A stretch of DNA of 64,000 bases, taken from the NCBI RefSeq assembly GCF_041260665.1, contig NZ_JBGCCT010000025.1, forward strand, positions 62,001 to 126,000, in the 5' to 3' direction. The notes under the pieces were generated by a model. That model ran no database searches, was not told the origin of the DNA, and saw only the letters and a list, made by a program, of their open reading frames with translations. Each line of letters opens with the position of its first letter. The first letter of the stretch is position 1. The translations under genes and the position numbers were made by a program. This DNA is from Catenulispora sp. GP43 (GTDB lineage: Bacteria > Actinomycetota > Actinomycetes > Streptomycetales > Catenulisporaceae). This document shows positions 8,664-16,878 of this stretch, piece after piece.

Positions 8664-9272
8664 TCAGAAGCACGCCACGACGGCGGCGACGCCCAACTCC
8701 CGATCGACGGCCTCGCGGAAGACCCGGAGCACGCCGTCCACGAGCTCAGCCCCCTTCGACCGCGGGCCGTCCGCGAGCTCGTCGAGCCACACGCAGATCG
8801 AGGCGACCAGGTCCTCGCGATCCGCACCGGTGAGCAGTCCCTCGACCTCCGACAACGCGGCCGCGGCCTGGTCCGCGGTGAGCAGGAAATCACCGAGGCA
8901 GCCGGGCATCCGGGCCGCCCGCACCGCCCCCAGCGCGTGGTAGAGGGCCGCCGCCGGAGACGACTTGCGCGCGCCGAGGCCGAAGGACTGTGTCTGCCCC
9001 GCTTCACCGATCCGCTCGATGACCTCCTGCACCAGGTCATCGCTGGCGACGTCGTAGAAGACATCGCAGAACGCTCGGCTGGCCTCGGTCCACACCCAGC
9101 CATGGCGATCATCGAGCTCGATGAACGCGACGTCGCCCTGGTCGGCCCACCAGGCCATGACCTGCTCACGATGCTCGGTCCCCGCCGCGAGCTCGTCGGC
9201 GTAGCGCTCCCGCCATGTCTGTATCTGCTCGTCGGCGGCTGTCGTCAGCATCCAGAATCCGGTGAAACTCAC
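8664..9272 (-). CDS. unknown cytosolic protein, paralogue A of a tandem triplet
   Basis: I do not recognise this 202-residue family. It has no signal peptide or membrane segment. Features shared with the two genes to its right are TGFW near the N-terminus, WRERYADE, a WW pair near residue 42, an aromatic FCDVFYD segment, PAAALYHALGA, AARMPGCLGDFLLTAD, and a C-terminal LRVFREA with LGVAAV and a final phenylalanine. The GTG at 9272 aligns with the paralogues' starts. It ends with ACF like paralogue B. This copy is the most diverged in its middle part. Confidence 0.75.
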   Translation of the reverse strand: MSFTGFWMLTTAADEQIQTWRERYADELAAGTEHREQVMAWWADQGDVAFIELDDRHGWVWTEASRAFCDVFYDVASDDLVQEVIERIGEAGQTQSFGLGARKSSPAAALYHALGAVRAARMPGCLGDFLLTADQAAAALSEVEGLLTGADREDLVASICVWLDELADGPRSKGAELVDGVLRVFREAVDRELGVAAVVACF

Positions 9273-9329
9273 GTCTTGATGAAACCAGAGCCCGCCGACA
9301 AGGCCGGCCGATCCGCAGGTGCCGTCGGG
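9273..9329. repeat. 57-base spacer, near-identical to the spacer at 9942-9998
   Basis: The spacer between paralogues B and A matches the one between C and B at about 50 of 57 positions by eye and has exactly the same length. It therefore belongs to the duplicated unit and may carry the promoter or leader of each gene. Confidence 0.8.
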
Positions 9330-9941
9330 TCAGAAGCACGCCGACACGGCCGCGGCGCCCAAGCCCTGTTCGGCGGCGCGGCGCAGGACGCGCAGCGGAG
9401 CGTCCACAATCTCCGGCGCTTCGGACGCGGCGTCGTCGGCGGCATGCTCCAACCACCGGCCGACCCGCTCGACCACCTGGGCGCGGCGCGCTCCGCCCAG
9501 GATCTGCTCGACCCGCGGCAGCACGGCCGCGATCTCGTCGGCGGCGATCAGGAAGTCCCCGAGACAGCCCGGCATCCGGGCGGCGTCGGCGGCACCCAGC
9601 GCCTGGTACAGGGCCGCCGCCGGAGCACCCTTGCGCACACCGGGGCAGCTGCGGCCCGGGGCGGCGCCGGCCGTGTCGGCGGCGGCGATGACCTCGTTCG
9701 CCAGGTTGTCGGAGACGCTGTCCCAGAACAGGTCGGCGAAGGCGAAGCCGCTCTCGGTCAGCCGCCAGCCCTGCCGGTCGTCCGCCTCCAGGAATGCGTC
9801 GTCGCCCAGGGCCGCCCACCAAGCCAACGCCTTCTCACGGCTGTCCGCCGCCTCCGCGCGCTCGTCGGCGTAGCGCTCCCGCCAGATGCGGATCCGCTCG
9901 TCGTCGACGGCCGTCAGGATCCAGAAACCGGTGACACTCAT
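9330..9941 (-). CDS. unknown cytosolic protein, paralogue B of a tandem triplet
   Basis: A 203-residue protein of the same unrecognised family as its neighbours. It shares TGFWILT, WRERYADE, AWWAALGDD, FADLFWD, APAAALYQALGA and AARMPGCLGDFLIAADE, and a C-terminal LRVLRRAAEQGLGAAAV. The middle section (about 90-103) varies in length and sequence among the three copies. It is closer to paralogue A at the start and end, and to paralogue C in the FADLFW segment. The ATG at 9941 sits at the same alignment position as the other starts. No function can be assigned. Confidence 0.78.
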   Translation of the reverse strand: MSVTGFWILTAVDDERIRIWRERYADERAEAADSREKALAWWAALGDDAFLEADDRQGWRLTESGFAFADLFWDSVSDNLANEVIAAADTAGAAPGRSCPGVRKGAPAAALYQALGAADAARMPGCLGDFLIAADEIAAVLPRVEQILGGARRAQVVERVGRWLEHAADDAASEAPEIVDAPLRVLRRAAEQGLGAAAVSACF

Positions 9942-9998
9942 CCCTTGATGAGACCACAGCCCGCCGACAAGGCCGGCCGATCCGCAGCTGCGATCGGG
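9942..9998. repeat. 57-base spacer, near-identical to the spacer at 9273-9329
   Basis: This is the partner copy of the conserved spacer, between paralogues C and B. A related but shorter 44-base version lies upstream of paralogue C at 10608-10651. It keeps the block next to the start codon and the GACAAG core. Confidence 0.8.
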
Positions 9999-10607
9999 TC
10001 AGAAGGTCATCGGGACCGCGGCGACTCCCAGGCCCTGGTCGGAGGCGCGGCGGAAGACCCGGAGCAGCCCGTCGAGGATCTCGGACGGTTCAGCCGCCGA
10101 ACCGTTGCCGCCGTAGTCCAGCCACAGCCGGACCCGCTCGACCAGCGCCTCGCGCTCGGCGCCGGCGAGCAGCCGTTCGAGGTCCGGCAGGATCGCGGCG
10201 ACCTCGTCCGCCGCGATCAGGAACTCGCCGAAGCCGCCCGGCAGCCGGGCGGCCTCCGCCGCCCCGAGCGCATAGTAGGCGGCCGCCGCCGGAGCGCCCT
10301 TGCTCGCTGCCGCGCTGACGAAGCCCTGCGCGCCGGCTGCCTCGGCGGCGGCGATGACCTCCTGGGCCAACTCCTCGCCGGCCGGCTCCCAGAACAGGTC
10401 CGCGAACGCGGAGCCGGCCTCGGTCCGCTGCCACCGGCCGTCGCCGACCGGCTGCAGGAGCCCGTCGCCGCCGAGGCCGGCCCACCAGGCCAGCGCCTGG
10501 TCGACGCCGTCCGCCGCCTCCGCGATCTCGGCCGCGTAGCGTTTCCGCCACGCCTGGATCCGGTTGTCGGCAACCGTCGTCACGATCCACATCCCGGTGA
10601 CACCCAC
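9999..10607 (-). CDS. unknown cytosolic protein, paralogue C of a tandem triplet
   Basis: A 202-residue protein, the first gene of the triplet in the direction of transcription. It has TGMWIVTT, WRKRYAAE, AWWAGLGGD, FADLFWEP, APAAAAYYALGA, AARLPGGFGEFLIAADE and LRVFRRASDQGLGVAAV, all shared with paralogues A and B. It starts at a GTG 44 bases beyond the stop of the thioesterase gene. It lacks the terminal ACF of the others (MTF instead). Possible roles include an immunity or accessory protein, but nothing in the sequence decides this. Confidence 0.75.
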   Translation of the reverse strand: MGVTGMWIVTTVADNRIQAWRKRYAAEIAEAADGVDQALAWWAGLGGDGLLQPVGDGRWQRTEAGSAFADLFWEPAGEELAQEVIAAAEAAGAQGFVSAAASKGAPAAAAYYALGAAEAARLPGGFGEFLIAADEVAAILPDLERLLAGAEREALVERVRLWLDYGGNGSAAEPSEILDGLLRVFRRASDQGLGVAAVPMTF

Positions 10608-10651
10608 CGGTCGATCAGACCAGAGACCTCTGACAAGAGCCGCCGGATCCC

Positions 10652-11068
10652 TCAGATCCCCAGCACCGACGGATCGCTGGCCAGCGCCGCGAGCCGCTCG
10701 GCGGGGTTAGGCACCAGCTTGCGCGCCTTCAGGTCCATGATCCCGCCGGTGACCACGATGTCGGCGCACACCGTGCCGTCCGTCTTGGTGATCTGCTGCT
10801 TGAGCTGGAACACCTTGCCCTCGGCCCAGGCGAACTCGCAGGTGACGTCCACCTGCTCGCCGCCGCGCAGCTCGCGCAGGTACTTCACGTTCACCTCCAG
10901 CGCGACCGGCCCGATGCCGCCGGCGACCATGGCGTTCTGCTGGATGCCCGCGGCGGCCAGCAGCTCCCAGCGGGCGTGCTCGGAGTACTGGATGTAGACG
11001 GCCTGGTTCAGGTGGCCCTGGGTGTCGAGCTCATAGCCGCGGACCGTGATCGGGACCGAGAAGACCAT
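10652..11068 (-). CDS. acyl-CoA thioesterase, YbgC/FadM-type hotdog fold
   Basis: The 138-residue protein is a 4-hydroxybenzoyl-CoA thioesterase-like hotdog protein. The signature D-T-Q-G-H-L-N with the downstream YIQYSEHAR (about residues 13-32) holds the catalytic aspartate and the HxN loop. It hydrolyses acyl-CoA thioesters; the chain length is unknown. The ATG at 11068 is chosen because AAGGAG lies six bases upstream and because an earlier start would add a non-homologous leader. It is in line with the NIPSNAP gene on its 5' side, 116 bases away. Confidence 0.88.
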   Translation of the reverse strand: MVFSVPITVRGYELDTQGHLNQAVYIQYSEHARWELLAAAGIQQNAMVAGGIGPVALEVNVKYLRELRGGEQVDVTCEFAWAEGKVFQLKQQITKTDGTVCADIVVTGGIMDLKARKLVPNPAERLAALASDPSVLGI

Positions 11069-11184
11069 GGTCGTCTCCTTTTGTGCGATGGCGTGTGCGC
11101 CAGTGAAAGACAGATCAGGGGCGACCGTGGTGGCCGCCCCTGACATGTTACTAGCGAGTAGCTTCAAACGTCCTTGTGGAAGAG

Positions 11185-11523
11185 CTACAAAGGACGCCGC
11201 ATACCTTCGACCACCGCGGCAGGCGTCTCCACCGCGATCGAGTGGTACTGCACCATCGGCGTCACGATCGCCTCCCGCGGCCCCTCGAGCCACGCCGCGC
11301 TGGAGTAGAACGCGTCCTCCTGCTCCTGCAACTGCTCCAACGACTCGAACGCCCGCATCAGGAACGCCTCCTCGTGGCCGTCCTCGGCGTACAGCGACGG
11401 CCCGGCCGCCACCACGTCGATCCCCGCCTTGGCCAACAGCGGGATCGCCTCCTCGGTCATCGCGCGCAGGAACTCCTCGCGCGTGCCCGGGTGCAGGCGA
11501 TAGGTGCGGATCTCCAGAATCAT
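11185..11523 (-). CDS. NIPSNAP family protein
   Basis: A 112-residue ferredoxin-like alpha+beta barrel protein. It opens MILEIRTYRLHPGTREEFLR, the usual NIPSNAP start, and has AFLMRAFESLEQLQEQEDAFY with the SAAWLEGPRE helix at about residue 75. Members act as small sensors or enzymes in mixed pathways, so no reaction can be named. The ATG overlaps the stop of the upstream PNGase-like gene (ATGA at 11520-11523), so the two are translationally coupled. Confidence 0.85.
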   Translation of the reverse strand: MILEIRTYRLHPGTREEFLRAMTEEAIPLLAKAGIDVVAAGPSLYAEDGHEEAFLMRAFESLEQLQEQEDAFYSSAAWLEGPREAIVTPMVQYHSIAVETPAAVVEGMRRPL

Positions 11524-13199
11524 TGACACCCCGTCTTGTAGTCCTGCGTCACGTAGCCGTGGTCGGCTGCGATGTAGTGCCCGTAGCACCCGGAACGGTC
11601 GGCGCCGACGTACAGTTCCGAGTCCGAGCCGTCCGCCGCGGTCACGACGCTGTTCACGCGCTGCAGGTTGCCCTTGGCCTGCACCCGGTCGTCGACGGCC
11701 GAGACCGGCTTCCAGGCGTTGCCGTGGTCGGCCTCGGTGCTGGTCAGCTGGCGCTCCACGCTGACCTGTCCGTCGACCGTGTACGAGTCCGAGTTCGCAC
11801 CCGGGATGTAGGTGCTGGTCATGTCGATCGGGTACGACCACGTGTCGTGCCGCAGCTGCCGGTGGCCCAGGCCCGGGCCGTCGGAGGCGGCGGTCTCGGT
11901 CCAGCCGGAGTCCCGCTGCTTCACGGTCTGCACCGTGCCGGCCTGCGCGATGTCGTCGCTGTTGGTGTAGGCGCTGTGCCGCGTCACGCTCGTGGTGATC
12001 CGGCCGTGCGAGGTGTCGACGTAGCCGGCGACGGTCCAGTCCCGGGTCACGGCGGCGGTGATCAGGTCGCTGCCGTCGGGCTGGGTGGCGACGTGGTAGT
12101 CCACGGCCGGCGAGGGGCTGATCGTGTCCTGGGTCAGCGCGCCGGAGGTCTGCGCGGAGCCGGCGTCGACGTTCACGAACAGGCTGCCGTCCATCAGCCA
12201 GGTGTCGCTGATGTCCGAGGGCGGCACCAGGGTCACGGTGTGCGGCTTGCCGTCGGCCAGCAGGCCGGCGAAGGGCGTCAGGTCCAGGTCGTAGGGCTGG
12301 GTCCGGAACGCGTCGATGCTCGGGATCGGCCGCCACATCAGGGGGCTGACGCCGCCGGTGTAGATGACCGGGAACGGCTGCGCGGTCCCGGCCGGCTTGC
12401 CGTCGACGTCCACCTGCACCTCGCGGTACGTCCCGCCACCGCAGAGCCCTTCGCTGGCGTGCGAGGCGGCGTAGGAGTCGGGCACGTTGGAGTACCAGAA
12501 CTCCTCACAGCCGCCGCCGCGCGCGTACAGCTGCAGGTCCGCGCTCTCGGTGTTGCGCGGCAGCGTCACCGTGGTGCTCGCGGTCTGGCCCTGGGTCAGG
12601 CCCCACCAGCCGGCCGCCGACGTGCTCTGCGAGATCGGGACGACGACGTCGCTGTGCGCGGCTTCCGGATGGTGCTTGTCGGCCTGGTAGTAGGTCACGG
12701 TCATCGTCATGTGATAGGTGGCCGTGTACGTGTCGTTCACCACGTTGCCCAGGTCCACCACCAGCGGCTGCGGCGTGCGCAGCAGCGGGATGAACGCCGA
12801 GATGTCCTGGTCCACGTGCCAGGAGATGCCGGCCGGATCCGGCTCGGGGGTGCTGGTCCGGAACACCTCCGACCCGCCGATCCACACGCCGGCCAGCCGG
12901 TCGTACTGCCGCCCGGCGGCGTTGCCGGACCAGTCCAGCACCACCTTCGACCACGGCCCGGGACAGGCCGCCGGCGGCGCCAGGGTGCCGGTGAACGGCT
13001 GGCCGTAGCTGTTGGCGAAGTCGTGCTGCATCGCCGTGACCGTGCAGCTCGGGGTGTCCGGCCGCGCGATCGGCGGCAGCGCCGTGACCGGGTTCTGATA
13101 GTTGATCTCCACGGTCGGCGCGGCGGCCGCGGCGGTACCCGCGAACGTACCGGCGACGAACATGGCCGCGGCTGCGGCCAGAGCCAGGGGTCTCCACAT
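11520..13199 (-). CDS. secreted PNGase A-like peptide-N4-asparagine amidase
   Basis: A 559-residue secreted protein (signal peptide MWRPLALAAAAAMFVAG through an Ala-rich cleavage region near residue 27). Its core matches the plant-type PNGase A family, which removes N-glycans from glycopeptides. Visible family traits are YDRLAGVWIGGSEVFRTSTPEP, WHVDQDIS, and GGGCEEFWYSNVPD near residue 235, followed by REVQVDVDGKPAG. PNGase A enzymes accept glycans with core alpha-1,3-fucose. The start at 13199 is chosen for its AGGG eight bases upstream and its clean signal peptide; an earlier start at 13235 is possible. It overlaps the NIPSNAP gene and follows the GH95 gene. Confidence 0.85.
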   Translation of the reverse strand: MWRPLALAAAAAMFVAGTFAGTAAAAAPTVEINYQNPVTALPPIARPDTPSCTVTAMQHDFANSYGQPFTGTLAPPAACPGPWSKVVLDWSGNAAGRQYDRLAGVWIGGSEVFRTSTPEPDPAGISWHVDQDISAFIPLLRTPQPLVVDLGNVVNDTYTATYHMTMTVTYYQADKHHPEAAHSDVVVPISQSTSAAGWWGLTQGQTASTTVTLPRNTESADLQLYARGGGCEEFWYSNVPDSYAASHASEGLCGGGTYREVQVDVDGKPAGTAQPFPVIYTGGVSPLMWRPIPSIDAFRTQPYDLDLTPFAGLLADGKPHTVTLVPPSDISDTWLMDGSLFVNVDAGSAQTSGALTQDTISPSPAVDYHVATQPDGSDLITAAVTRDWTVAGYVDTSHGRITTSVTRHSAYTNSDDIAQAGTVQTVKQRDSGWTETAASDGPGLGHRQLRHDTWSYPIDMTSTYIPGANSDSYTVDGQVSVERQLTSTEADHGNAWKPVSAVDDRVQAKGNLQRVNSVVTAADGSDSELYVGADRSGCYGHYIAADHGYVTQDYKTGCQ

Positions 13200-13247
13200 G
13201 GCTGACACCCTGGCAAGCCCCTGAGCTACATACAAGAGCTGGATCCC

Positions 13248-15470
13248 TTATTTGATCTCAACTTTCCACGTGGAGGTGCGGCCGGCCTCGGCCTGGAACC
13301 GCATGCGGCCGGACGGCCCGAACAGGGGTGAGCGGAGGTCGAGCTCGCCGTCGCGGTCCGGGGTCACCGAGATCTCCGTCGCCGCGCCGTCGGCCCAGCG
13401 GACGTCGACCCGGACCGCGCCCCGGGCCCGCAGGCCGGTCACCGAGCCGTTCGGCCAGGCCGCGGGCAGCGCCGGCAGGATCCTGATCGCGCCGAGGTGG
13501 CTCTGCACCAGCATCTCGGCGATGCCGGCCGTGGCGCCGAAGTTGCCGTCGATCTGGAACGGCGGATGGGTGTCGAACAGGTTCGGCAGGGTGCTGCCGG
13601 TGAGCTGTTCGGACAGCAGGCGGTGCGCGTGGTCGCCGTCCCACAGCCGGGCCCAGAAGTTGATCTTCCAGGCCTTGGACCAGCCGGTGCCGCCGTCGCC
13701 GCGGGCGTTCAGGATGGTGCGGGCCGCGTCGGCGAGGGCCTCGTCCCGAAGCGGGTCGATGTCCGCGCCCGGGTGCAGCGCGTACATCTGCGAGACGTGA
13801 CGGTGCTGGTTCCGCGGATCGTCGAGGTCTTCCTTCCACTCCTGCAACTGCCCCCAGGAGCCGATGCGAAGCCCGGAGTCCAGGTCCTCCCACTGGTCAG
13901 TGAGGCCGGGGGTGTGCTTGAACAGATCGCGGATGATCTGCTGGGCCATCGCGCCGCCCGCGGTGTATTCGCCTTGTTCCGGCGAGAAGCTCGGGTTCGC
14001 CACCAGCGTGCCGTCGCGGGGATCGCGCCGAAGGTTCGCCAGCCAGAACTCGGCGGCCTCCTTCATCACCGGGTAGGCGCGCTCGCGCAGGAAGTCCTCG
14101 TCCAGCGTGAAGGCGTAGTGCTCCCATAGGTGCCGGCACAGCCATGCCGCAGCCTCCGGGAACCAGAACGCGTCCGGCCAGTCGTGCACCCCGGTGAAGC
14201 CGAAGGGTGTGGTCTCGTTATGGACCACCCAGCCTTCGGTGCCGAACATCTCGCGGGCCGAGACCCGGCCCGGCGCGCGCAGCGCGTCGATGAAGTCGAA
14301 CAGCGGCTCGGCGCACTCCCCCAGCGCGCACGGTTCGGCCAGCCAGTAGTTCATCTGCAGGTTGATGTTGACGTGGTAGTCGCCGGACCACGGCGGGGTC
14401 GGCGAGGCGTTCCACACGCCTTGCAGGTTCGCCGGCAGCAGGTTCCCGGCACGGGAGGAGGCGATGAGGAGGTAGCGGCCGTGGTCGAAGAACAGCTGCT
14501 CCAGGGCCCGGTCGGTGGCGGGGGTGGAGTCGGCGGTGCCGTAGGCGGCCAGGAGCCGGTCGGTGGGGACGCCATCCGGCAGGCTGCCGCGGAGGTCCAG
14601 GACGACGCGGTCAAACAGGGCGCTGTGGTCGGCGATATGCGCGGCGCGCAGGTCCTCGTAGGTGGCGGCCGCGGCTTTGGCGATGGTTTCGGCCACCGGA
14701 CCCGCGGGGTCGATCCCGTTGCGGTAGGCGGGATACGTGGCGGCGTAGTCGGTCGCGGCGGCCAACAGGATGACGAGGCGGTCGGCGCCTTCGACGGTGA
14801 GGCGGCCCTCGCTCGCGGTGAGGCGGCCGCCTTCGGGGATCGCCGTGATCTGCCCGGCGTGGCGCAGGCCGTTGTCGGCGAGGGCGCCGCCGATGGTGAT
14901 CGTGGCGTCCTCGGCGGTGACATCGGCGCCCTCGATGCCGGGTTCGTAGCGCAGGACGCAGTCCAGGGCACCGGGGCGGTCGGCGCTCAGCAGCCCGACC
15001 AGGACGCCCGCCGGGTGGCTGACGAAGTACTCGCGGGTGTGGCGGACACCGGCTGCTTCGAAGGTGACACCGGCGAGGGCGTCGGAGATGTCGAGGATGC
15101 GGCGATAATCCCTTATACCCTCATCATCCAGTTTCGGGAACTCGATGATCAGATCGCCGTAGTTCTGGAAGTTGCCGAACCCCGTTTTGGGCTGCCCGAG
15201 CAGTTCGGTGACGGTCTGCGGCGGAAGCGAGCCCTCCTCCTCGATCCGCCGCCGCACCTCCTCCAGCGCGCCGGGCCGTGGCCCACGCCAGTCGCCGTGG
15301 TCGTAGCCGGGGTGCCCCGGTCCCCCGGTCCACAACGTCTTCTCGGTGAACTGGACGCGCTCGGCGGCGACTCCGCCGAAGACCATCGCGCCGATGCGGC
15401 CGTTGCCGATCGGCAGCGCTTCGCGTTCCCAGTCGGCGGCCGGGGCGTCGTACCAGAGCAGGTGTTCCAT
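13248..15470 (-). CDS. glycoside hydrolase family 95 alpha-L-fucosidase
   Basis: The 740-residue enzyme has the GH95 layout: an N-terminal beta-sandwich beginning LLWYDAPAADWEREALPIGN, an (alpha/alpha)6 barrel, and a small C-terminal beta-domain. The catalytic region shows WSGDYHVNINLQMNYW (the paired asparagines), NPSFSPEQGEYTAG (the catalytic glutamate region) and QIDGNFGATAGIAEM (the aspartate). It removes alpha-1,2-linked fucose, or in some members galactose. There is no signal peptide, so it acts inside the cell. AGGA is nine bases before the ATG at 15470. It sits between an MFS transporter and the PNGase-like gene. Confidence 0.92.
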   Translation of the reverse strand: MEHLLWYDAPAADWEREALPIGNGRIGAMVFGGVAAERVQFTEKTLWTGGPGHPGYDHGDWRGPRPGALEEVRRRIEEEGSLPPQTVTELLGQPKTGFGNFQNYGDLIIEFPKLDDEGIRDYRRILDISDALAGVTFEAAGVRHTREYFVSHPAGVLVGLLSADRPGALDCVLRYEPGIEGADVTAEDATITIGGALADNGLRHAGQITAIPEGGRLTASEGRLTVEGADRLVILLAAATDYAATYPAYRNGIDPAGPVAETIAKAAAATYEDLRAAHIADHSALFDRVVLDLRGSLPDGVPTDRLLAAYGTADSTPATDRALEQLFFDHGRYLLIASSRAGNLLPANLQGVWNASPTPPWSGDYHVNINLQMNYWLAEPCALGECAEPLFDFIDALRAPGRVSAREMFGTEGWVVHNETTPFGFTGVHDWPDAFWFPEAAAWLCRHLWEHYAFTLDEDFLRERAYPVMKEAAEFWLANLRRDPRDGTLVANPSFSPEQGEYTAGGAMAQQIIRDLFKHTPGLTDQWEDLDSGLRIGSWGQLQEWKEDLDDPRNQHRHVSQMYALHPGADIDPLRDEALADAARTILNARGDGGTGWSKAWKINFWARLWDGDHAHRLLSEQLTGSTLPNLFDTHPPFQIDGNFGATAGIAEMLVQSHLGAIRILPALPAAWPNGSVTGLRARGAVRVDVRWADGAATEISVTPDRDGELDLRSPLFGPSGRMRFQAEAGRTSTWKVEIK

Positions 15471-15518
15471 GCTCCGTGATCCTGCCTGCGGGCGGACGCC
15501 GCCCGCCATGCAGTTTCG

Positions 15519-16709
15519 TCAGGCGTACACCGGAGTTTTTGCAAGCTCGCTGTGGTGCAGATAGCGGCGTCCGGCCAGCTGGATGAGCACGGCCACGGCT
15601 ATACCGGCGACCGCGGTCACCGCCGCCGAGGACAGCCCGGCGTGCGCGATGACGAAGCCGCTGATCGCCGAACCAGTGGCGGCGCCGACGTTGAACAGCG
15701 TGATCAGCCAGGCGAAGGCCTCGGTGGCGGTGCCGGCCGGGGCCAGCTCGCCGGTGAGCATGAACAGCACGGTCAGCGACGGCGCGAAGCAGACGCCGGA
15801 GACCACCATGATCGCCACCATCAGCGGCGGCGCCGGGACCAGGAGCAGCAGGGCGTAGGCGGCGCCGAGGCCGACGCGCAGCGCCAGCAGGTGGCCGGTC
15901 GCAGAGCCCGGCCACCTGCGCGCGCCGTAGACCAGCGCCCCGATCAGCGAGCCGAAGGCGTTGATCGCCATCAGGGTGCCCGCGCCGCCGGGGAACTTGT
16001 GGTGCTCGGCGTAGTCGACCAGGACGACGTTCAGCGTGCCGATGGCGATACCCAGGCCGATCAGCGAGGTCAGCAGCACCACCAGGCCGGGGCTGCGCAG
16101 CGGTCCGAGCCAGTGCGCCTCGCGCGGCTCCGGACGCCAGCCGCGCACCGGCTTGGTCGTCGCGACCACCAGTACCCCGACCGCGCCGAGCGCCGCCCCC
16201 AGCCACAGCGCCGCCACCGGCGAGGCCCAGGCCACGCAGCCGGCCACGACCAGCGGCCCGGAGACGAAGATCAGCTCCTGCGCCGCGGAGTCCAGCGAGT
16301 ACGCCGAGGCCAGCCCCTCGGCCAGCACCAGCTTCGGCCACAGGATGCGGATGCACGGCTCCAGCGGCGGCGCGGCCGCCCCGGCCAGCACCACGCCGAG
16401 CAGCACGGTCGGCCGGTTGCCCGGCGCGAGCGCGAGGATGGCGAAGCCGATACCGGAGGCGGCGGCCGAGGGAACCAGCACCTTGACCTGCCCGACCCGG
16501 TCCACGAGGCGGCCCAGCACCGGGCCGCCGATCGCGGCGGAGACGGCCAGGGTGCCCGAGGCGATGCCGACGAAGCCGTAGTCCATCCCGGAGCGGCGCA
16601 GGGCCAGCGGGATCATCAGGATGGACATGCCGCCGGGCAGCCGGCCGACCAGGGAGCCGGTGAGCAGGCGGGTGATGAAGGGTAGGCGAAGGAGAGCGAG
16701 GTAGCCCAA
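15519..16709 (-). CDS. MFS transporter
   Basis: A 396-residue major facilitator with about twelve hydrophobic helices. It carries the loop motif GPVLGRLVDRVGQVKVLV between helices 2 and 3, in the position of the classic MFS A motif. The start is a TTG at 16709 with AAGGA six bases upstream. It leads a leftward group with the GH95 fucosidase 48 bases behind, so it may move the released sugar or a degradation product. A drug exporter of the same fold cannot be excluded, as no substrate-specific residue is apparent. Confidence 0.85.
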   Translation of the reverse strand: MGYLALLRLPFITRLLTGSLVGRLPGGMSILMIPLALRRSGMDYGFVGIASGTLAVSAAIGGPVLGRLVDRVGQVKVLVPSAAASGIGFAILALAPGNRPTVLLGVVLAGAAAPPLEPCIRILWPKLVLAEGLASAYSLDSAAQELIFVSGPLVVAGCVAWASPVAALWLGAALGAVGVLVVATTKPVRGWRPEPREAHWLGPLRSPGLVVLLTSLIGLGIAIGTLNVVLVDYAEHHKFPGGAGTLMAINAFGSLIGALVYGARRWPGSATGHLLALRVGLGAAYALLLLVPAPPLMVAIMVVSGVCFAPSLTVLFMLTGELAPAGTATEAFAWLITLFNVGAATGSAISGFVIAHAGLSSAAVTAVAGIAVAVLIQLAGRRYLHHSELAKTPVYA

Positions 16710-16878
16710 GGGAGGTCCTTGTGTCGAAACGGCCGAACGAAATCTTTAGCCGCGTTCGGGGCAGGGGTTGCCTACGCCACGCATGTTCTCATATCCCGGT
16801 AGGGGTCACTAGTCCGTTACGGCTGTGACCCACAGCGTGCGCACTCCATAGTGCGGACGCCTGATGTAGGTTCCGGAC

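Noticed and set aside
11069-11293. An N-terminal extension of the thioesterase from 11293
   Set aside because: The extension has no hotdog homology, and the ATG at 11068 has a strong ribosome site and the family start.
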